64,000 bases of DNA from Bacillus proteolyticus (GTDB lineage: Bacteria; Bacillota; Bacilli; Bacillales; Bacillaceae_G): positions 349,414-413,413 of the forward strand of contig NZ_MACH01000092.1 in NCBI RefSeq assembly GCF_001884065.1, in the 5' to 3' direction. The position numbers were made by a program, and so were the translations under genes. The notes beneath the pieces are model-generated. The model ran no database searches. It was not told where the DNA came from and saw only the letters and a list, made by a program, of their open reading frames with translations. Shown in pieces: positions 7,966 to 16,405 of the stretch; position 1 is the stretch's first letter; each line of letters begins with the position of its first letter.

Positions 7966-8967
7966 TTAAGGTAAGTAACGACGAGCACCCGCGTATTCTT
8001 CTATATATCCTGGTGTATTTAACGGAATAATTTCAACTGATCTTTCAGCTCTTGGTGAGTGAATCATATTTCCGTCACCAATATACATTCCAACGTGATG
8101 AACACTACCTTTTCCTTGGTTATGTGCAAAGAATATTAAATCGCCCTTTTGTAGGTTTTCTTTATCAACCGCAATTCCTGCTTTTGATTGTGGCCCAGAA
8201 TCCCTCGGTATTGTAATACCATGTGATTTATAAATCGTATGTGTAAATCCAGAGCAATCAAATCCGAATCCACTTGTACCAGCCCATATATACGGTAATC
8301 CTAAAAACATTTTTCCCGTGTTTATTAAATCATCAGCTGTCGGCTTTGGAATATCATTTTGAGAACGGTAAACAGTTCCATCATTTTTTCGTAGCCATGC
8401 CTTCTGACCATTTGGTAACAATACACGGTATGAAATCGGATCTTCACTTAATAGCGGCAGTCGCGTATTATAACTGACTTCAAGTGATTTATGTTTTTCA
8501 GAAGGATTTATATACAAAATGGCTGTCGGTTTCGTTACTAATACGAAAGGTTCATTTGTTTTATCTGCAAATTCTTGATTATATGTTAATTGTTTTTCAG
8601 GCATCCAACCTGGATAGCCTTCTTCGTTTCGTGGAGTTGGCTGTCCGTGCACTAGTACTTTTACCCAATCACCTTTTTTATCAATTACTGTTACTTCTTG
8701 ACCGAGTAGCGCTTGCGTTTCTAATTTATTTGCACTCGTTAACCAAAGCTTCTCATCAAGCGTCATTGATTTCGTCCACTTCCACAAATCAACTGGATTT
8801 GTTGCGCTCGGTGCATCAATTGGTCGTAATGAGTCAGGCGCAGTCCATAACGTTGCAGCAGATACATCTATAAATGCTTTATTATCCTTCTTCTCTTCAG
8901 CATTTGCCGAAGTAAACGATGAAAATATAAATAAAGTTGTTAAAAATGCAGTTCCTACTTTTTTCAT
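7966..8967 (-). CDS. ykfC: Gamma-D-glutamyl-L-diamino acid endopeptidase YkfC (NlpC/P60)
   Basis: 333 residues. A signal peptide (about 1-23, cut near ANAEE) is followed by two SH3b-like domains (about 30-200) and an NlpC/P60 domain. The catalytic residues are visible: Cys238 in FGFDCSGF, His291 in SVHHVGMY and His303 in MIHSP, the same numbering as the B. cereus YkfC structure. The enzyme cuts after gamma-D-Glu in peptides with a free N-terminal L-Ala and so recycles murein peptides. It sits between ykfB and a peptide-binding lipoprotein, which completes the recycling logic. AAGGGGGA precedes the ATG. Confidence 0.93.
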   Translation of the reverse strand: MKKVGTAFLTTLFIFSSFTSANAEEKKDNKAFIDVSAATLWTAPDSLRPIDAPSATNPVDLWKWTKSMTLDEKLWLTSANKLETQALLGQEVTVIDKKGDWVKVLVHGQPTPRNEEGYPGWMPEKQLTYNQEFADKTNEPFVLVTKPTAILYINPSEKHKSLEVSYNTRLPLLSEDPISYRVLLPNGQKAWLRKNDGTVYRSQNDIPKPTADDLINTGKMFLGLPYIWAGTSGFGFDCSGFTHTIYKSHGITIPRDSGPQSKAGIAVDKENLQKGDLIFFAHNQGKGSVHHVGMYIGDGNMIHSPRAERSVEIIPLNTPGYIEEYAGARRYLP

Positions 8968-9006
8968 ATATATCCCCCTTAAAAGATAGTTTACTAGGTA
9001 CTACTC

Positions 9007-10059
9007 CTAAGATTGTATATTCACTACAGAATGCAGGTTTACCTTTGGACCAGTGTAAGTCATTCCTTCTGGCTCTTCTACTAACCATAACGGTGCATCA
9101 AGATCAAAGTAATGAATGTTCGGATGTGCCGCAGCTAAATGGGCAACAGCACTAACTGAAAGTGAAGATTCCATCATACTTCCAACCATACATTTCACAC
9201 CTGCTGCTTCCGCGATATCCGCAATTTTCCAGGCTTCTCGAATACCACCGCATTTCATTAATTTAATATTAATCAGGTCTGCATATCCTCCTTGGACAAT
9301 TTTTAATGCGTCACCCGCTGAAAACATACTTTCATCTGCCATAATAGGCGTTTGTACATTGTCCTTTACGTACTTTAATCCTTCCCAATCTTTCGCATGA
9401 ACTGGTTGTTCTACAAATTCTATATTTAAATTTCTATTCTCCATTTCTCTAATAATAGAAATCGCTTCTTTCGGTTTCCATCCTTGATTTGCATCTAAAC
9501 GTAACGTTGTACTCTTTGGAACCACATTTCGAATTGCCTCTATGCGTTCCAAATCTAAATGCGCCTCTTTACCCACCTTAATTTTTAATGTTTGGAATCC
9601 CTTTTCGATATGCTTTTTCGTTTCTTTTGCCATTAATAAAGGTTCATCCACACTTACAGTAATATCAGTATAAATCTCTTTCTTTCCACCTAGTAATGCG
9701 TATAATGGTATGTTGTGAAATTGACAATATACATCGTATAAAGCCATATCTACCGCCGCTTTCGCACTTGTATTTCCTATACAGCTCATTTGAATGTGTA
9801 ACAATAACGTTTGAAACTGCAGTACATCTTTATCAACTAATACAGAGCGAATTGGCCCTAATATTGCTTCCTCAATCCCGTTGGCAAAATCACCTGTAAT
9901 AACCGGCGTTGCAGTAGCAGCTCCTTTCCCAACAATCCCTTCATCTGTATGAATAACCACATCTATACTTTCGATTTCCGTTACAGTACGGAGCGCTGTT
10001 TTAAACGGTGTATGAAGTTTTACGTGTCGACGTTTTACCTTCACATCAGTAATTTTCAT
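9007..10059 (-). CDS. ykfB: L-Ala-D/L-Glu epimerase YkfB (enolase superfamily)
   Basis: 350 residues from the ATG at 10059, chosen because GAAAGGA sits eight bases upstream; an earlier ATG overlaps that site. It belongs to the muconate-lactonizing group of the enolase superfamily. The catalytic lysines Lys161 (TLKIKVG) and Lys266 (NIKLMKCGG) flank the barrel, and the Mg ligands are Asp189 (RLDANQGW), Glu217 (EFVEQP) and Asp242 (MADES). It converts L-Ala-D-Glu to L-Ala-L-Glu so that ordinary peptidases can use it. It is the first gene of the operon with ykfC (39-base gap) and the binding protein. Confidence 0.92.
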   Translation of the reverse strand: MKITDVKVKRRHVKLHTPFKTALRTVTEIESIDVVIHTDEGIVGKGAATATPVITGDFANGIEEAILGPIRSVLVDKDVLQFQTLLLHIQMSCIGNTSAKAAVDMALYDVYCQFHNIPLYALLGGKKEIYTDITVSVDEPLLMAKETKKHIEKGFQTLKIKVGKEAHLDLERIEAIRNVVPKSTTLRLDANQGWKPKEAISIIREMENRNLNIEFVEQPVHAKDWEGLKYVKDNVQTPIMADESMFSAGDALKIVQGGYADLINIKLMKCGGIREAWKIADIAEAAGVKCMVGSMMESSLSVSAVAHLAAAHPNIHYFDLDAPLWLVEEPEGMTYTGPKVNLHSVVNIQS

Positions 10060-10138
10060 TTTGTTCATCCTTTCGTTGTCTTTAGAGTGTAACTTTAATC
10101 CACGGGAGGCTTTTATTCTGCCTATTAATACGAAATAA

Positions 10139-10178
10139 AAAAATCCAGCCATAAGAAAATTCTTACGGCTGGATTTTG
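10139..10178 (-). terminator. Terminator after the DUF3870 gene
   Basis: AAATCCAGCC and GGCTGGATTT arms, extended by TAAGAA/TTCTTA with one mismatch, lie directly behind the DUF3870 stop codon on the minus strand and upstream of ykfB. T-rich on both sides. Confidence 0.8.
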
Positions 10179-10179
10179 T

Positions 10180-10506
10180 CTATGAATGGGTAGACAAAGC
10201 AGCAATCTGATTATATTTTTTCTGTGCATCCTTTAGCGCTACAAGTAGCGCCTTTTGAGACGAACCGAAGTATCGATTTTTTATTTCTGTTACTAATGCT
10301 GGGTCATTAATATTTTTATGTAGAAACAAATATTTAACAAATTGAGATGTTAATGCAATTGTTGCTGAGCAATCTGCATCTACAATTTCCCCTGTATCCT
10401 TCTCAAGTACAAATGCTACAAAATAACTTTTGAACTTTTCGGTAATAGGATTATTTTGAGGTGCTTTCGCATCCCCTACGACGTAAATTGTATTTGAAGC
10501 GTACAC
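10180..10506 (-). CDS. DUF3870 family protein
   Basis: 108 residues starting at a GTG (10506) with GAAAGGAAG six bases upstream. The order IYVVGDAKAPQNNPI, YFVAFVLEKDTGEIVDADCS and a C-terminal helical YFGSSQKALLVALKDAQKKY matches DUF3870 proteins, short cytosolic proteins often near amino-acid or sugar-acid catabolic genes. The function is unknown. It is a single gene with its own terminator; the conserved Cys in DADCS could be functional. Confidence 0.75.
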   Translation of the reverse strand: MYASNTIYVVGDAKAPQNNPITEKFKSYFVAFVLEKDTGEIVDADCSATIALTSQFVKYLFLHKNINDPALVTEIKNRYFGSSQKALLVALKDAQKKYNQIAALSTHS

Positions 10507-10594
10507 AGCTATCTTCCTTTCTTATACGAGGATAATGGTTTTCTTAACAGACGTATGAGCTGTTAACTCAACGTTGATTAAAAAATGTATCCGC

Positions 10595-10744
10595 TTACCT
10601 TGTATTATATACAATTGACAGAATTTTAACAATATTTATTTTGACGTATATTCCATAATTATGAAAATCTATTTCAACAATTAAAAATGGCTCAAACTTC
10701 TCATTTTTACAATATGTCATTGCTCCTTGTACCATGACATTCAT
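10595..10744 (-). CDS. Possible small protein, 49 residues
   Basis: From an ATG at 10744 with AAGGTG about eight bases upstream. The longer frame reaching 10870 crosses the hairpin at 10778-10800 and is not believed. The peptide (MNVMVQGAMTYCKNEKFEPF then an alternating hydrophobic stretch) is plausible as a small beta protein but has no recognised relative. It lies just after the terminator of the DivIC-like gene. Confidence 0.35.
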   Translation of the reverse strand: MNVMVQGAMTYCKNEKFEPFLIVEIDFHNYGIYVKINIVKILSIVYNTR

Positions 10745-10777
10745 ACTACAAACACCTTTTCCCTCATACATCAAAAA

Positions 10778-10800
10778 ACAGTTAGCTATCGCTAACTGTT
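10778..10800 (-). terminator. Terminator after the DivIC-like gene
   Basis: AACAGTTAGC (10778-10787) and GCTAACTGTT (10791-10800) pair perfectly with a four-base loop. On the minus strand a T run follows. Confidence 0.85.
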
Positions 10801-10808
10801 CCACCACT

Positions 10809-11165
10809 TCACTTTGGCAATACGAATATTGTTTCGTTGGACTTAGAAAATTGATACTCTTTTCTCGCAAACTTTAAAATTTCTTCTTCATTATCCGTTA
10901 AATTCTCGATGTTAGTCTTTAAAGAACCTTGATCTTTCTTTAATGAAACTAATTGTTTCTTTTGATTCGTTATTGTATCTTTTTTTTCACTTATTATTTC
11001 TTGTTGTTTCGTCAATATATATTGAACGTACAAAGTAGTTGCAGCGACAAAAATAAACATGAATATAAATCGCCTTAATTTCTTTTTATTTATTGCTCGA
11101 TTGTCATTAGACTGTGATAGTTGCTCTGGTATATTAGGAACATTTACTCTTTTGAGTTTCCTCAT
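10809..11165 (-). CDS. DivIC/FtsB-like septum formation initiator protein
   Basis: 118 residues from the ATG at 11165 (GGGGG eight bases upstream). A basic N-terminal cytoplasmic tail, one membrane helix (about 32-50) and an extracellular coiled coil (KQQEIISEKKDTITNQKKQL onward) ending in a short conserved-looking tail (EEEILKFARKEYQFSKSNE) give the DivIC/FtsB/FtsL-type topology. The tail motif ARKEY..-x-K matches DivIC. B. cereus is expected to have its main divIC near yabR, so this may be a paralogue or the only copy; that cannot be settled here. Confidence 0.75.
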   Translation of the reverse strand: MRKLKRVNVPNIPEQLSQSNDNRAINKKKLRRFIFMFIFVAATTLYVQYILTKQQEIISEKKDTITNQKKQLVSLKKDQGSLKTNIENLTDNEEEILKFARKEYQFSKSNETIFVLPK

Positions 11166-11453
11166 TTTCAAATCCCCCTAACCCATATTTTTCACTACCA
11201 TCGGCACGATCCTCTTACTAACTTAAATTCTATTCTTATAAAATAAGCTCCTTCACAAAAAAATCTCACAAATTAACCAATTAGAGATAGCGTTCGACGA
11301 CATTTCCGTATTTGATATGAAAATTTTTATTTATGCTGCTATAAAATAGTAGTTTATGTTATTCTTTTTCCCCAATTGTAGAAAACATTTTTACACACAT
11401 AAATTCCAGTTTTGCATACCGATGTTATAACATGCTTACAAGGAGGAAAAGCG

Positions 11454-12380
11454 ATGCACTACCGTACATTAGGTAAAACTGGAATTATTGTTTCTGAAAT
11501 TGGCTTTGGAGCGTGGGCGATTGGCGGCGATGAATGGGGTCCTGTTAACGACAAACAATCTATAACCGCTATGAAGAAAGCAATTGAATGCGGCGTAAAC
11601 TTTATTGATACTGCTGATGTATACGGTTTAGGACATAGTGAAAGGTTAGTAACTCAAGCAATAAGAGAGCACCGTAATAATATCGTTTTATCAACGAAAG
11701 GCGGTTTAATTGGGCATCACTATGATCCAAGTGGAGAGCCTGTTTATAATACTGCCGAAAAAGTAATCGCAGTATTTGAAACTAGCTTACTGCGCTTAGA
11801 AACAGATTATATTGATGTTTATTTCTGTCACATTTGGTGGGATAAACAAGAAGAAACAGAAGCATTTTTACGCGCATTTGAAATATTAAAACGGGACGGA
11901 AAAGTAAGAGCTGTTGGTGTTTCAACTCACGACCTACAATATATAAAACATTTCAATAAAAACAATGAAATTGATGTTGTGCAACTTGATTACAACATAT
12001 TAAACCGAAAACCAGAAATCGACATACTGCCCTACCTACAAGAGAACAATTTAGGAGCTGTTATACGCGGACCTTTAAAAATGGGGATATTAACTGGAAA
12101 GTTTACAAATAAAACAACTTTTCCTGACGGAGATTTACGCAAAGAATGGCCAAAAGAAAAGTGGTTTCAAGAAGATTTACAAAAAGTAGAAAAATTAAGG
12201 TTACTCTCAAATAAAAATCAGACATTAGGACAACTTGCACTTCGCTACGTCCTCTCCCATCCAGCAGTATCGGTCGCAATTCCTGGCGCAAAAACAGAAA
12301 CACAAGCGAAAGAAAATGCAGATGCAACTACCCGTCCGATCCTTACAAATGAGGAATTAGCGTATATTCAGTCAATATAA
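11454..12380 (+). CDS. Aldo/keto reductase
   Basis: 308 residues from the ATG at 11454, preceded by AAGGAGGAAAAGCG. The catalytic tetrad is visible: Asp52 and Tyr57 (DTADVYGLGHSE), Lys82 (STKGGLIG) and His126 (VYFCHIWW). The C-terminal NADP-binding stretch is VSVAIPGAKTETQAKENADA. The family reduces carbonyls with NADPH; it resembles IolS/YccK-type enzymes, but the substrate cannot be read. It is a single gene ended by a strong bidirectional hairpin. Confidence 0.9.
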   Translation: MHYRTLGKTGIIVSEIGFGAWAIGGDEWGPVNDKQSITAMKKAIECGVNFIDTADVYGLGHSERLVTQAIREHRNNIVLSTKGGLIGHHYDPSGEPVYNTAEKVIAVFETSLLRLETDYIDVYFCHIWWDKQEETEAFLRAFEILKRDGKVRAVGVSTHDLQYIKHFNKNNEIDVVQLDYNILNRKPEIDILPYLQENNLGAVIRGPLKMGILTGKFTNKTTFPDGDLRKEWPKEKWFQEDLQKVEKLRLLSNKNQTLGQLALRYVLSHPAVSVAIPGAKTETQAKENADATTRPILTNEELAYIQSI

Positions 12381-12425
12381 AACAAGACCAGCATTTGGAT
12401 TTTTCCAACTGCTGGTCTTGTTTTA
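12381..12425. terminator. Bidirectional terminator
   Basis: AACAAGACCAGCA (12381-12393) and TGCTGGTCTTGTT (12410-12422) pair perfectly between the aldo/keto reductase and the convergent DJ-1/PfpI gene. Confidence 0.85.
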
Positions 12426-12428
12426 CTT

Positions 12429-13025
12429 TTAATATTGTAAATCAATATCATATTCCATTATCTTCGCTGTTTCTTCAGCAACCCGAACACCTAACAAATT
12501 TTTTACAATATGAAATGACATATTAATTCCGGCTGAAATTCCACCAGACGTAATAATATGCCCCTCATCTACAAACTTTACATTTTCTAATACTTCAACA
12601 TTCGGAAAATTATTTCTAAAGTTTTCAATACTAGCCCAATGTGTTGTCGCTTGTTTTTCCTCAAGTAAACCTGCTTTAGCTAACAAAAGCGCTCCAGTAC
12701 AAACAGAGGCCATTAGCTTCACTTCTTTCATCTGCTTGCGAATTCAATTTATTACAATTTTATTTTCTACTTCGTTTTCTCTAACACCTAATCCACCAGG
12801 AATAATTAAAATATCAACTGGAGGTAAGTTTTCAATGCTATAATCCGGTTGTACCTTTAATCCGTTCCGCGCCATAATCATTTCCCCATCTTGGCTAACG
12901 GTATGTACAGTAAATGGTCGTTCGCCATTCGTTGTAGCAACGGAAAAAACTTCAAACGGCCCCGCGAAATCTAACACTTCCACTTCATTAAATAGAAAAA
13001 TCCCTACATTCCAGCGATTAATCAT
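12429..13025 (-). pseudogene. DJ-1/PfpI family protein interrupted by one in-frame TGA
   Basis: The frame from the ATG at 13025 codes for the N-terminal half of a DJ-1/PfpI protein (GIFLFNEVEVLDFAGPFEVF, then DILIIPGGLGVR), stops at TGA (12746-12744) and continues in the same frame to 12429. The second part has the nucleophile-elbow motif (SVCTGALLLAKAGLL), THWASIENF and ITSGGISAGI. Without the stop the product would be about 198 residues, the usual size. The TGA falls at a place where Trp is likely (IN-W-IRKQ), so a single TGG to TGA change explains it. The Cys lies beyond the stop, so the short product cannot be active. It is coupled to the ankyrin gene upstream by an ATGA overlap. Confidence 0.8.
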
Positions 13026-13513
13026 AAACTTACTTCCCCCTGCAAATAATGTAAAAGATGCTCATGCCCTTTCTCTAATGCAATATCGTATGCTGTTTTC
13101 CCATCATTTTTCTTAATCGTTTTATTAGCCCGATTTTCAAGTAATAATATAATTATTTCTTCATTTCCTAATAAAGCAGCTTCATGAAGACCTGTCCAAC
13201 CACCACTTTGAACTGCATTCACATCTGATCCCTTTTCAATTAAGAAAGCTACAAGCTCGCTTTGTTTGTTCGCAATTGCCGCTTGAAGTGGTGTATTCTC
13301 ATTTTCATTCTTTGCTCTAACATGTATATCTGCACCATTTTTTAAAAGAAAACTTGCTAATTCTATTTGTCCAAAATAAGCTGCTAAATGAAGTGGTGTC
13401 CAGCCATCTTCACTAAATTCGTTAACAACACTTGGATCAATCTTTATTAATTCTTCTACCTTTTCCTTGTCGCCGCTTATGACTGCTTGTGATATTGATT
13501 GTAAATGTTTCAT
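13022..13513 (-). CDS. Ankyrin-repeat protein
   Basis: 163 residues with about four ankyrin repeats: DGWTPLHLAAYFGQIELASF, NENTPLQAAIANKQSELVAF, GGWTGLHEAALLGNEEIIIL and a capping DGKTAYDIALEKGHEHLLHY. No signal peptide or membrane segment. Such proteins act as binding scaffolds; the partner is unknown. The stop codon overlaps the start of the DJ-1/PfpI gene (ATGA), so the two would be made together, and the partner is now broken. Confidence 0.88.
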   Translation of the reverse strand: MKHLQSISQAVISGDKEKVEELIKIDPSVVNEFSEDGWTPLHLAAYFGQIELASFLLKNGADIHVRAKNENENTPLQAAIANKQSELVAFLIEKGSDVNAVQSGGWTGLHEAALLGNEEIIILLLENRANKTIKKNDGKTAYDIALEKGHEHLLHYLQGEVSL

Positions 13514-13718
13514 AATAATCCCCCCGTTTTCAAATTATTTGAATATCCCTTTCTATATGTTCTATTCATTATTATATTTTCCTTTTCAAATTAATAATTT
13601 ACATAATAATGTTATTTTATTGTTTTTTTGATAATAGTGATTAAACTTAATTATTCGTTTTAAATATTTAAATTTTCTGTTAAAGTGATCGTATTATGCT
13701 TAATAAAGGAGAGAGACT

Positions 13719-14150
13719 ATGTTACAAGTAATGCCTTTAAACACTGAAGACTATGATTTAATTAGAGCTGCTGAAAAAGTAATCGAAAAAAACTATAAAT
13801 ATGGTCGTCATCATATCGGTTCAGCTGTACGAACCAACACGGGTAATGTGTATGCAGCAGTACATGTTGAAGCAAATGTTGGAAGAATAACAGTATGCGG
13901 TGAAGCTATGGCAATCGGAAAATCTATTTCAGAAGGTGATCATGAATTTGATACCATTGTAGCAGTTGCTCACCCACATCCTCATGAAGATATAGAAAAA
14001 TGTTGGGTTGTCGCTCCATGTGGTATGTGTCGAGAATTAATAAGTGATTACGGAAAAAATACGAATGTTATACTTTCTTATAATGGTGAACTTGTAAAAT
14101 GTAGCGTTATGGAATTATTACCTGAAAAATATACATGTGAAGTAGAATAA
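13719..14150 (+). CDS. Blasticidin-S-deaminase-like cytidine deaminase family protein
   Basis: 143 residues. The zinc-dependent deaminase signature is complete: Cys60-Gly-Glu62 (TVCGEAMAIG) and Pro-Cys101-x-x-Cys104 (APCGMCRELISDY). The surrounding sequence (HHIGSAVRTNTGNVYAAVHV, GRITVC, FDTIVAVAHP, NGELVK) follows blasticidin S deaminase of B. cereus more closely than housekeeping cytidine deaminase. It would deaminate a cytosine nucleoside or nucleoside antibiotic. The usual C-A-E is C-G-E here. AAAGGAGAGAG precedes the ATG. It is a single gene with its own terminator. Confidence 0.82.
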   Translation: MLQVMPLNTEDYDLIRAAEKVIEKNYKYGRHHIGSAVRTNTGNVYAAVHVEANVGRITVCGEAMAIGKSISEGDHEFDTIVAVAHPHPHEDIEKCWVVAPCGMCRELISDYGKNTNVILSYNGELVKCSVMELLPEKYTCEVE

Positions 14151-14191
14151 TCATTCATGCTTTCAATTTATCAAATAATATTATTCCAATA

Positions 14192-14226
14192 AAAAACAAT
14201 CCATTTTAAAAACGGATTGTTTTTTA
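14192..14226 (+). terminator. Terminator after the deaminase gene
   Basis: AAAAACAATCC (14192-14202) and GGATTGTTTTT (14214-14224) pair perfectly and end in a T run. Confidence 0.85.
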
Positions 14227-14403
14227 TATTTCATTTTTATACAGTTTATTTTTCTTGTTTCTATCATTAAAAAATACAATAAAAAAATGAAATTTAAATA
14301 TATATGTACCCTCTACACTAACTTTTTCATTCGAAAATAAAAAACGAATTTTACCTTACATTTGAAAAAATCACATATAAAATATCTATAATTACTAATC
14401 TTA

Positions 14404-14634
14404 TCATACTAATCTATAACAATTCTGCCTTCTTCCCTTACCTGTATCCTTTAAAACATAAGACTTTAAAACGAGTGCTGTTAGTGAATCTGTTAATGTT
14501 TTATATGATAAATTTGAAAGAGCTAATAGATCGTTCGTATATAACATTCTATGCTTCTCTAATAATAATAGTACTAATCTTTCTGACGGTTTTAATGTTT
14601 CATCACTTTCTAGTATAAAATCTATATTTTTCAT
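14404..14634 (-). CDS. Small winged-helix DNA-binding protein
   Basis: 76 residues. SERLVLLLLEKHRMLYTNDL, then LALSNLSYKTLTDSLTALVL and a wing-like basic KDTGKGRRQNCYRLV, give a MarR/ArsR-like helix-turn-helix and little else. It is probably a transcription factor or anti-activator made of a single DNA-binding domain. The target is unknown. No terminator is obvious; it lies alone between the deaminase and the transglycosylase genes. Confidence 0.6.
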   Translation of the reverse strand: MKNIDFILESDETLKPSERLVLLLLEKHRMLYTNDLLALSNLSYKTLTDSLTALVLKSYVLKDTGKGRRQNCYRLV

Positions 14635-14760
14635 ATTCCTACTACTTACTCCTTATATAAAAAAATGATATTAGTAGTTATTTAATATAAAAATACTACA
14701 TAACAAATTTGAAGATATAGTAAAATAACATACCATTCAAACACTATTATACTATAACAT

Positions 14761-14797
14761 ATAAAAGGCATTTCCCCAAATTGGAAATGCCTTTTAT
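14761..14797 (-). terminator. Terminator after the lytic transglycosylase-like gene
   Basis: ATAAAAGGCATTTCC (14761-14775) and GGAAATGCCTTTTAT (14783-14797) form a perfect 15-bp stem. T-rich on the minus strand. Confidence 0.85.
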
Positions 14798-14808
14798 ACT
14801 TCTTCCTC

Positions 14809-15300
14809 TTACTTATATAATTGGTATGATTGTTCTAGCCCTATACTATATTTTGTATTATTGTCCGTCCATTCTCCCCCTAAGTTTCCTGGCCATCCTG
14901 ATGTATTGGCAACATATTTAAGTAACTCCCAATCAACCAATCCTTTTTTCACACCGCGTTCATACGATTTAACCATATTAGAAATCGCTATTGTTGCATT
15001 TATTTGTGAATCTATTAAGCTCTCTTCCGATAATTGTGCTGGTGCTAAACCATCACGATGTAATTGAAACAGACCGAAAGATGTCCCTTTATCCCCTATT
15101 GCTTTTCGATCAAATTTTGTTTCATGATCAGCAATAGATAATGGTATCCACTCTGGAATACCATACCTCTTTGCAACTTCACTAATTACTTGTTTATTAT
15201 TTTTAATCTCTTTCTGCTTTTCGTAGTTAGTATAAATTACATAACTTAAAGTAAATAGCGTAAGTAATATGAATATATACTGTAGCGCTTTTTTCATCAT
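14809..15300 (-). CDS. Lytic transglycosylase/lysozyme-fold exported protein
   Basis: 163 residues. An N-terminal membrane anchor or signal (about 5-24) is followed by an SLT-like domain: ISEVAKRYGIPEWIPLSIADHETKF with the Glu of ADHETKF (about 60) in the catalytic position, and GDKGTSFGLFQLH matching the G-x-x-x-x-G-L-x-Q motif. INATIAISNMVKSY and W-x-x-x-K-Y-V-A-N-T-S-G continue the pattern. It should act on peptidoglycan outside the membrane. GGAG lies five bases before the double ATG. The upstream region shares ATGTGACAT with the promoter area of the two-component system. Confidence 0.75.
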   Translation of the reverse strand: MMKKALQYIFILLTLFTLSYVIYTNYEKQKEIKNNKQVISEVAKRYGIPEWIPLSIADHETKFDRKAIGDKGTSFGLFQLHRDGLAPAQLSEESLIDSQINATIAISNMVKSYERGVKKGLVDWELLKYVANTSGWPGNLGGEWTDNNTKYSIGLEQSYQLYK

Positions 15301-15463
15301 TTCATCTCCTGCTTTATGTATGTTTCACCTTCTATATACACTATAAGACTTTTATGTGACATTCATTTGACGAAATAATTTTAATCATACATAAGCAGTT
15401 ACATTTTTAACTATTACCTAAAAACTACAATTCTTATAAAAAAATCTTTCAACACATACAACC

Positions 15464-15500
15464 AATCAGCCTTTCATGTATAGTACATGAAAGGCTGATT
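15464..15500 (-). terminator. Long perfect hairpin after the small membrane protein
   Basis: Two 17-base arms (15464-15480 and 15484-15500) pair perfectly across a three-base loop. The following minus-strand bases are only moderately T-rich, so termination is likely but could be incomplete. Confidence 0.7.
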
Positions 15501-15508
15501 GATTTTCA

Positions 15509-15724
15509 CTACACTTTTTTATGTATACAGTATATCCCCGCTATAATAAAACAAATTGAAATTATCGATAAAATTGTACCATGAATTTCATAAAATGCAG
15601 TAAAGAATTTCCCGCTTGGTCTATCCCAAATTTCTAATGAACCCGCGTAAATTGCGGAAGTTATATATGTAAGCCCGAATAGGAGAACTCCCGAAAGAAC
15701 ATAGATTACTCCAATATTTTTCAT
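15509..15724 (-). CDS. Small two-helix membrane protein
   Basis: 71 residues with hydrophobic segments at about 5-28 and 47-68 and a short polar stretch between them (AGSLEIWDRPSGKFFTAFYE). TGGAGGTGAG precedes the ATG by eight bases. No relative recognised. It is probably an inner-membrane protein of unknown role, a single gene with a strong hairpin behind it. Confidence 0.65.
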   Translation of the reverse strand: MKNIGVIYVLSGVLLFGLTYITSAIYAGSLEIWDRPSGKFFTAFYEIHGTILSIISICFIIAGIYCIHKKV

Positions 15725-15763
15725 TATTAGCTCACCTCCATTAATTTTATTTGTGAATAAACA

Positions 15764-15795
15764 AAAAAGACCTTTATACGTTAAAGATCTTTTTC
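15764..15795 (-). terminator. Terminator-like hairpin downstream of the 15919 gene
   Basis: AAAAAGACCTTTA and TAAAGATCTTTTT pair with one mismatch around TACG. It lies 124 bases past the stop of the minus-strand gene at 15919. Confidence 0.6.
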
Positions 15796-15918
15796 ATCTT
15801 ATTTTTATTACTAAAAACGCCAGAATCTAAAACAAAAACTCACTTTAGGATACGTATCTCCATATGCAAATTAAAGACTATACGGTTGTCAGCGTCTTCT
15901 CGATTACCATTTTTTACA

Positions 15919-16182
15919 TTAAATATTTCTTGCAATATGTGGTTTGCTGTAGTGACTCGTTCCACCGCCACCCACTATTACTTTACCGCCTTTTTTGAAG
16001 ATTAATAATTTACTTGAACCATCTGAAAGTAGTACTATTACTTCAGCATGATCACTCGTCGCTACATAGATTACATAACCACTTTTTGAAATACAAGTTT
16101 CCCAATGCTTATCAAATTCTGATCTTACAACCCGATTAGAATACACTTGATTTTCAATTCTTCCTTGTTCTTCGTTTTCCAA
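15919..16182 (-). CDS. Hypothetical protein, 87 residues
   Basis: Starts at a TTG (16182) with GGGAG about seven bases upstream. The sequence has a central alternating hydrophobic region (YVIYVATSDHAEVIVLLSDG then KLLIFKKGGKVIVGGGG), suggesting a small beta protein. No signal peptide and no family recognised. Confidence 0.5.
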   Translation of the reverse strand: MENEEQGRIENQVYSNRVVRSEFDKHWETCISKSGYVIYVATSDHAEVIVLLSDGSSKLLIFKKGGKVIVGGGGTSHYSKPHIARNI

Positions 16183-16354
16183 ATTTAATCTCCCTACTTC
16201 CCTAAAGTATCATTTATATTAAAAAAACAGCCCCAATAAGAATAGTGACCACCTTGAATATAAATAGTATATGTGGTTTTCAAGAGAATGCTTGGACAAT
16301 GAAAACTAACAGAAACATTTTTAATAAAACTCTAGCAAACAAATCCACTCAATA

Positions 16355-16384
16355 TAAAAGAGCTTACCTTAGTAAGCTCTTTTA
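16355..16384 (-). terminator. Terminator after the X-Pro dipeptidyl-peptidase gene
   Basis: TAAAAGAGCTTAC (16355-16367) and GTAAGCTCTTTTA (16372-16384) pair perfectly with a four-base loop, 21 bases past the stop codon. Confidence 0.85.
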
Positions 16385-16405
16385 TCTCATTCCCCTCATG
16401 TACCT

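Noticed and set aside
8484-8873. 129-codon plus-strand frame
   Set aside because: Lies wholly opposite ykfC, has no ribosome site and reads as antisense composition.
10595-10870. 91-codon minus-strand frame
   Set aside because: Its first half overlaps the DivIC-like gene and its terminator. Only the part from 10744 has a ribosome site, and that was kept at low confidence.
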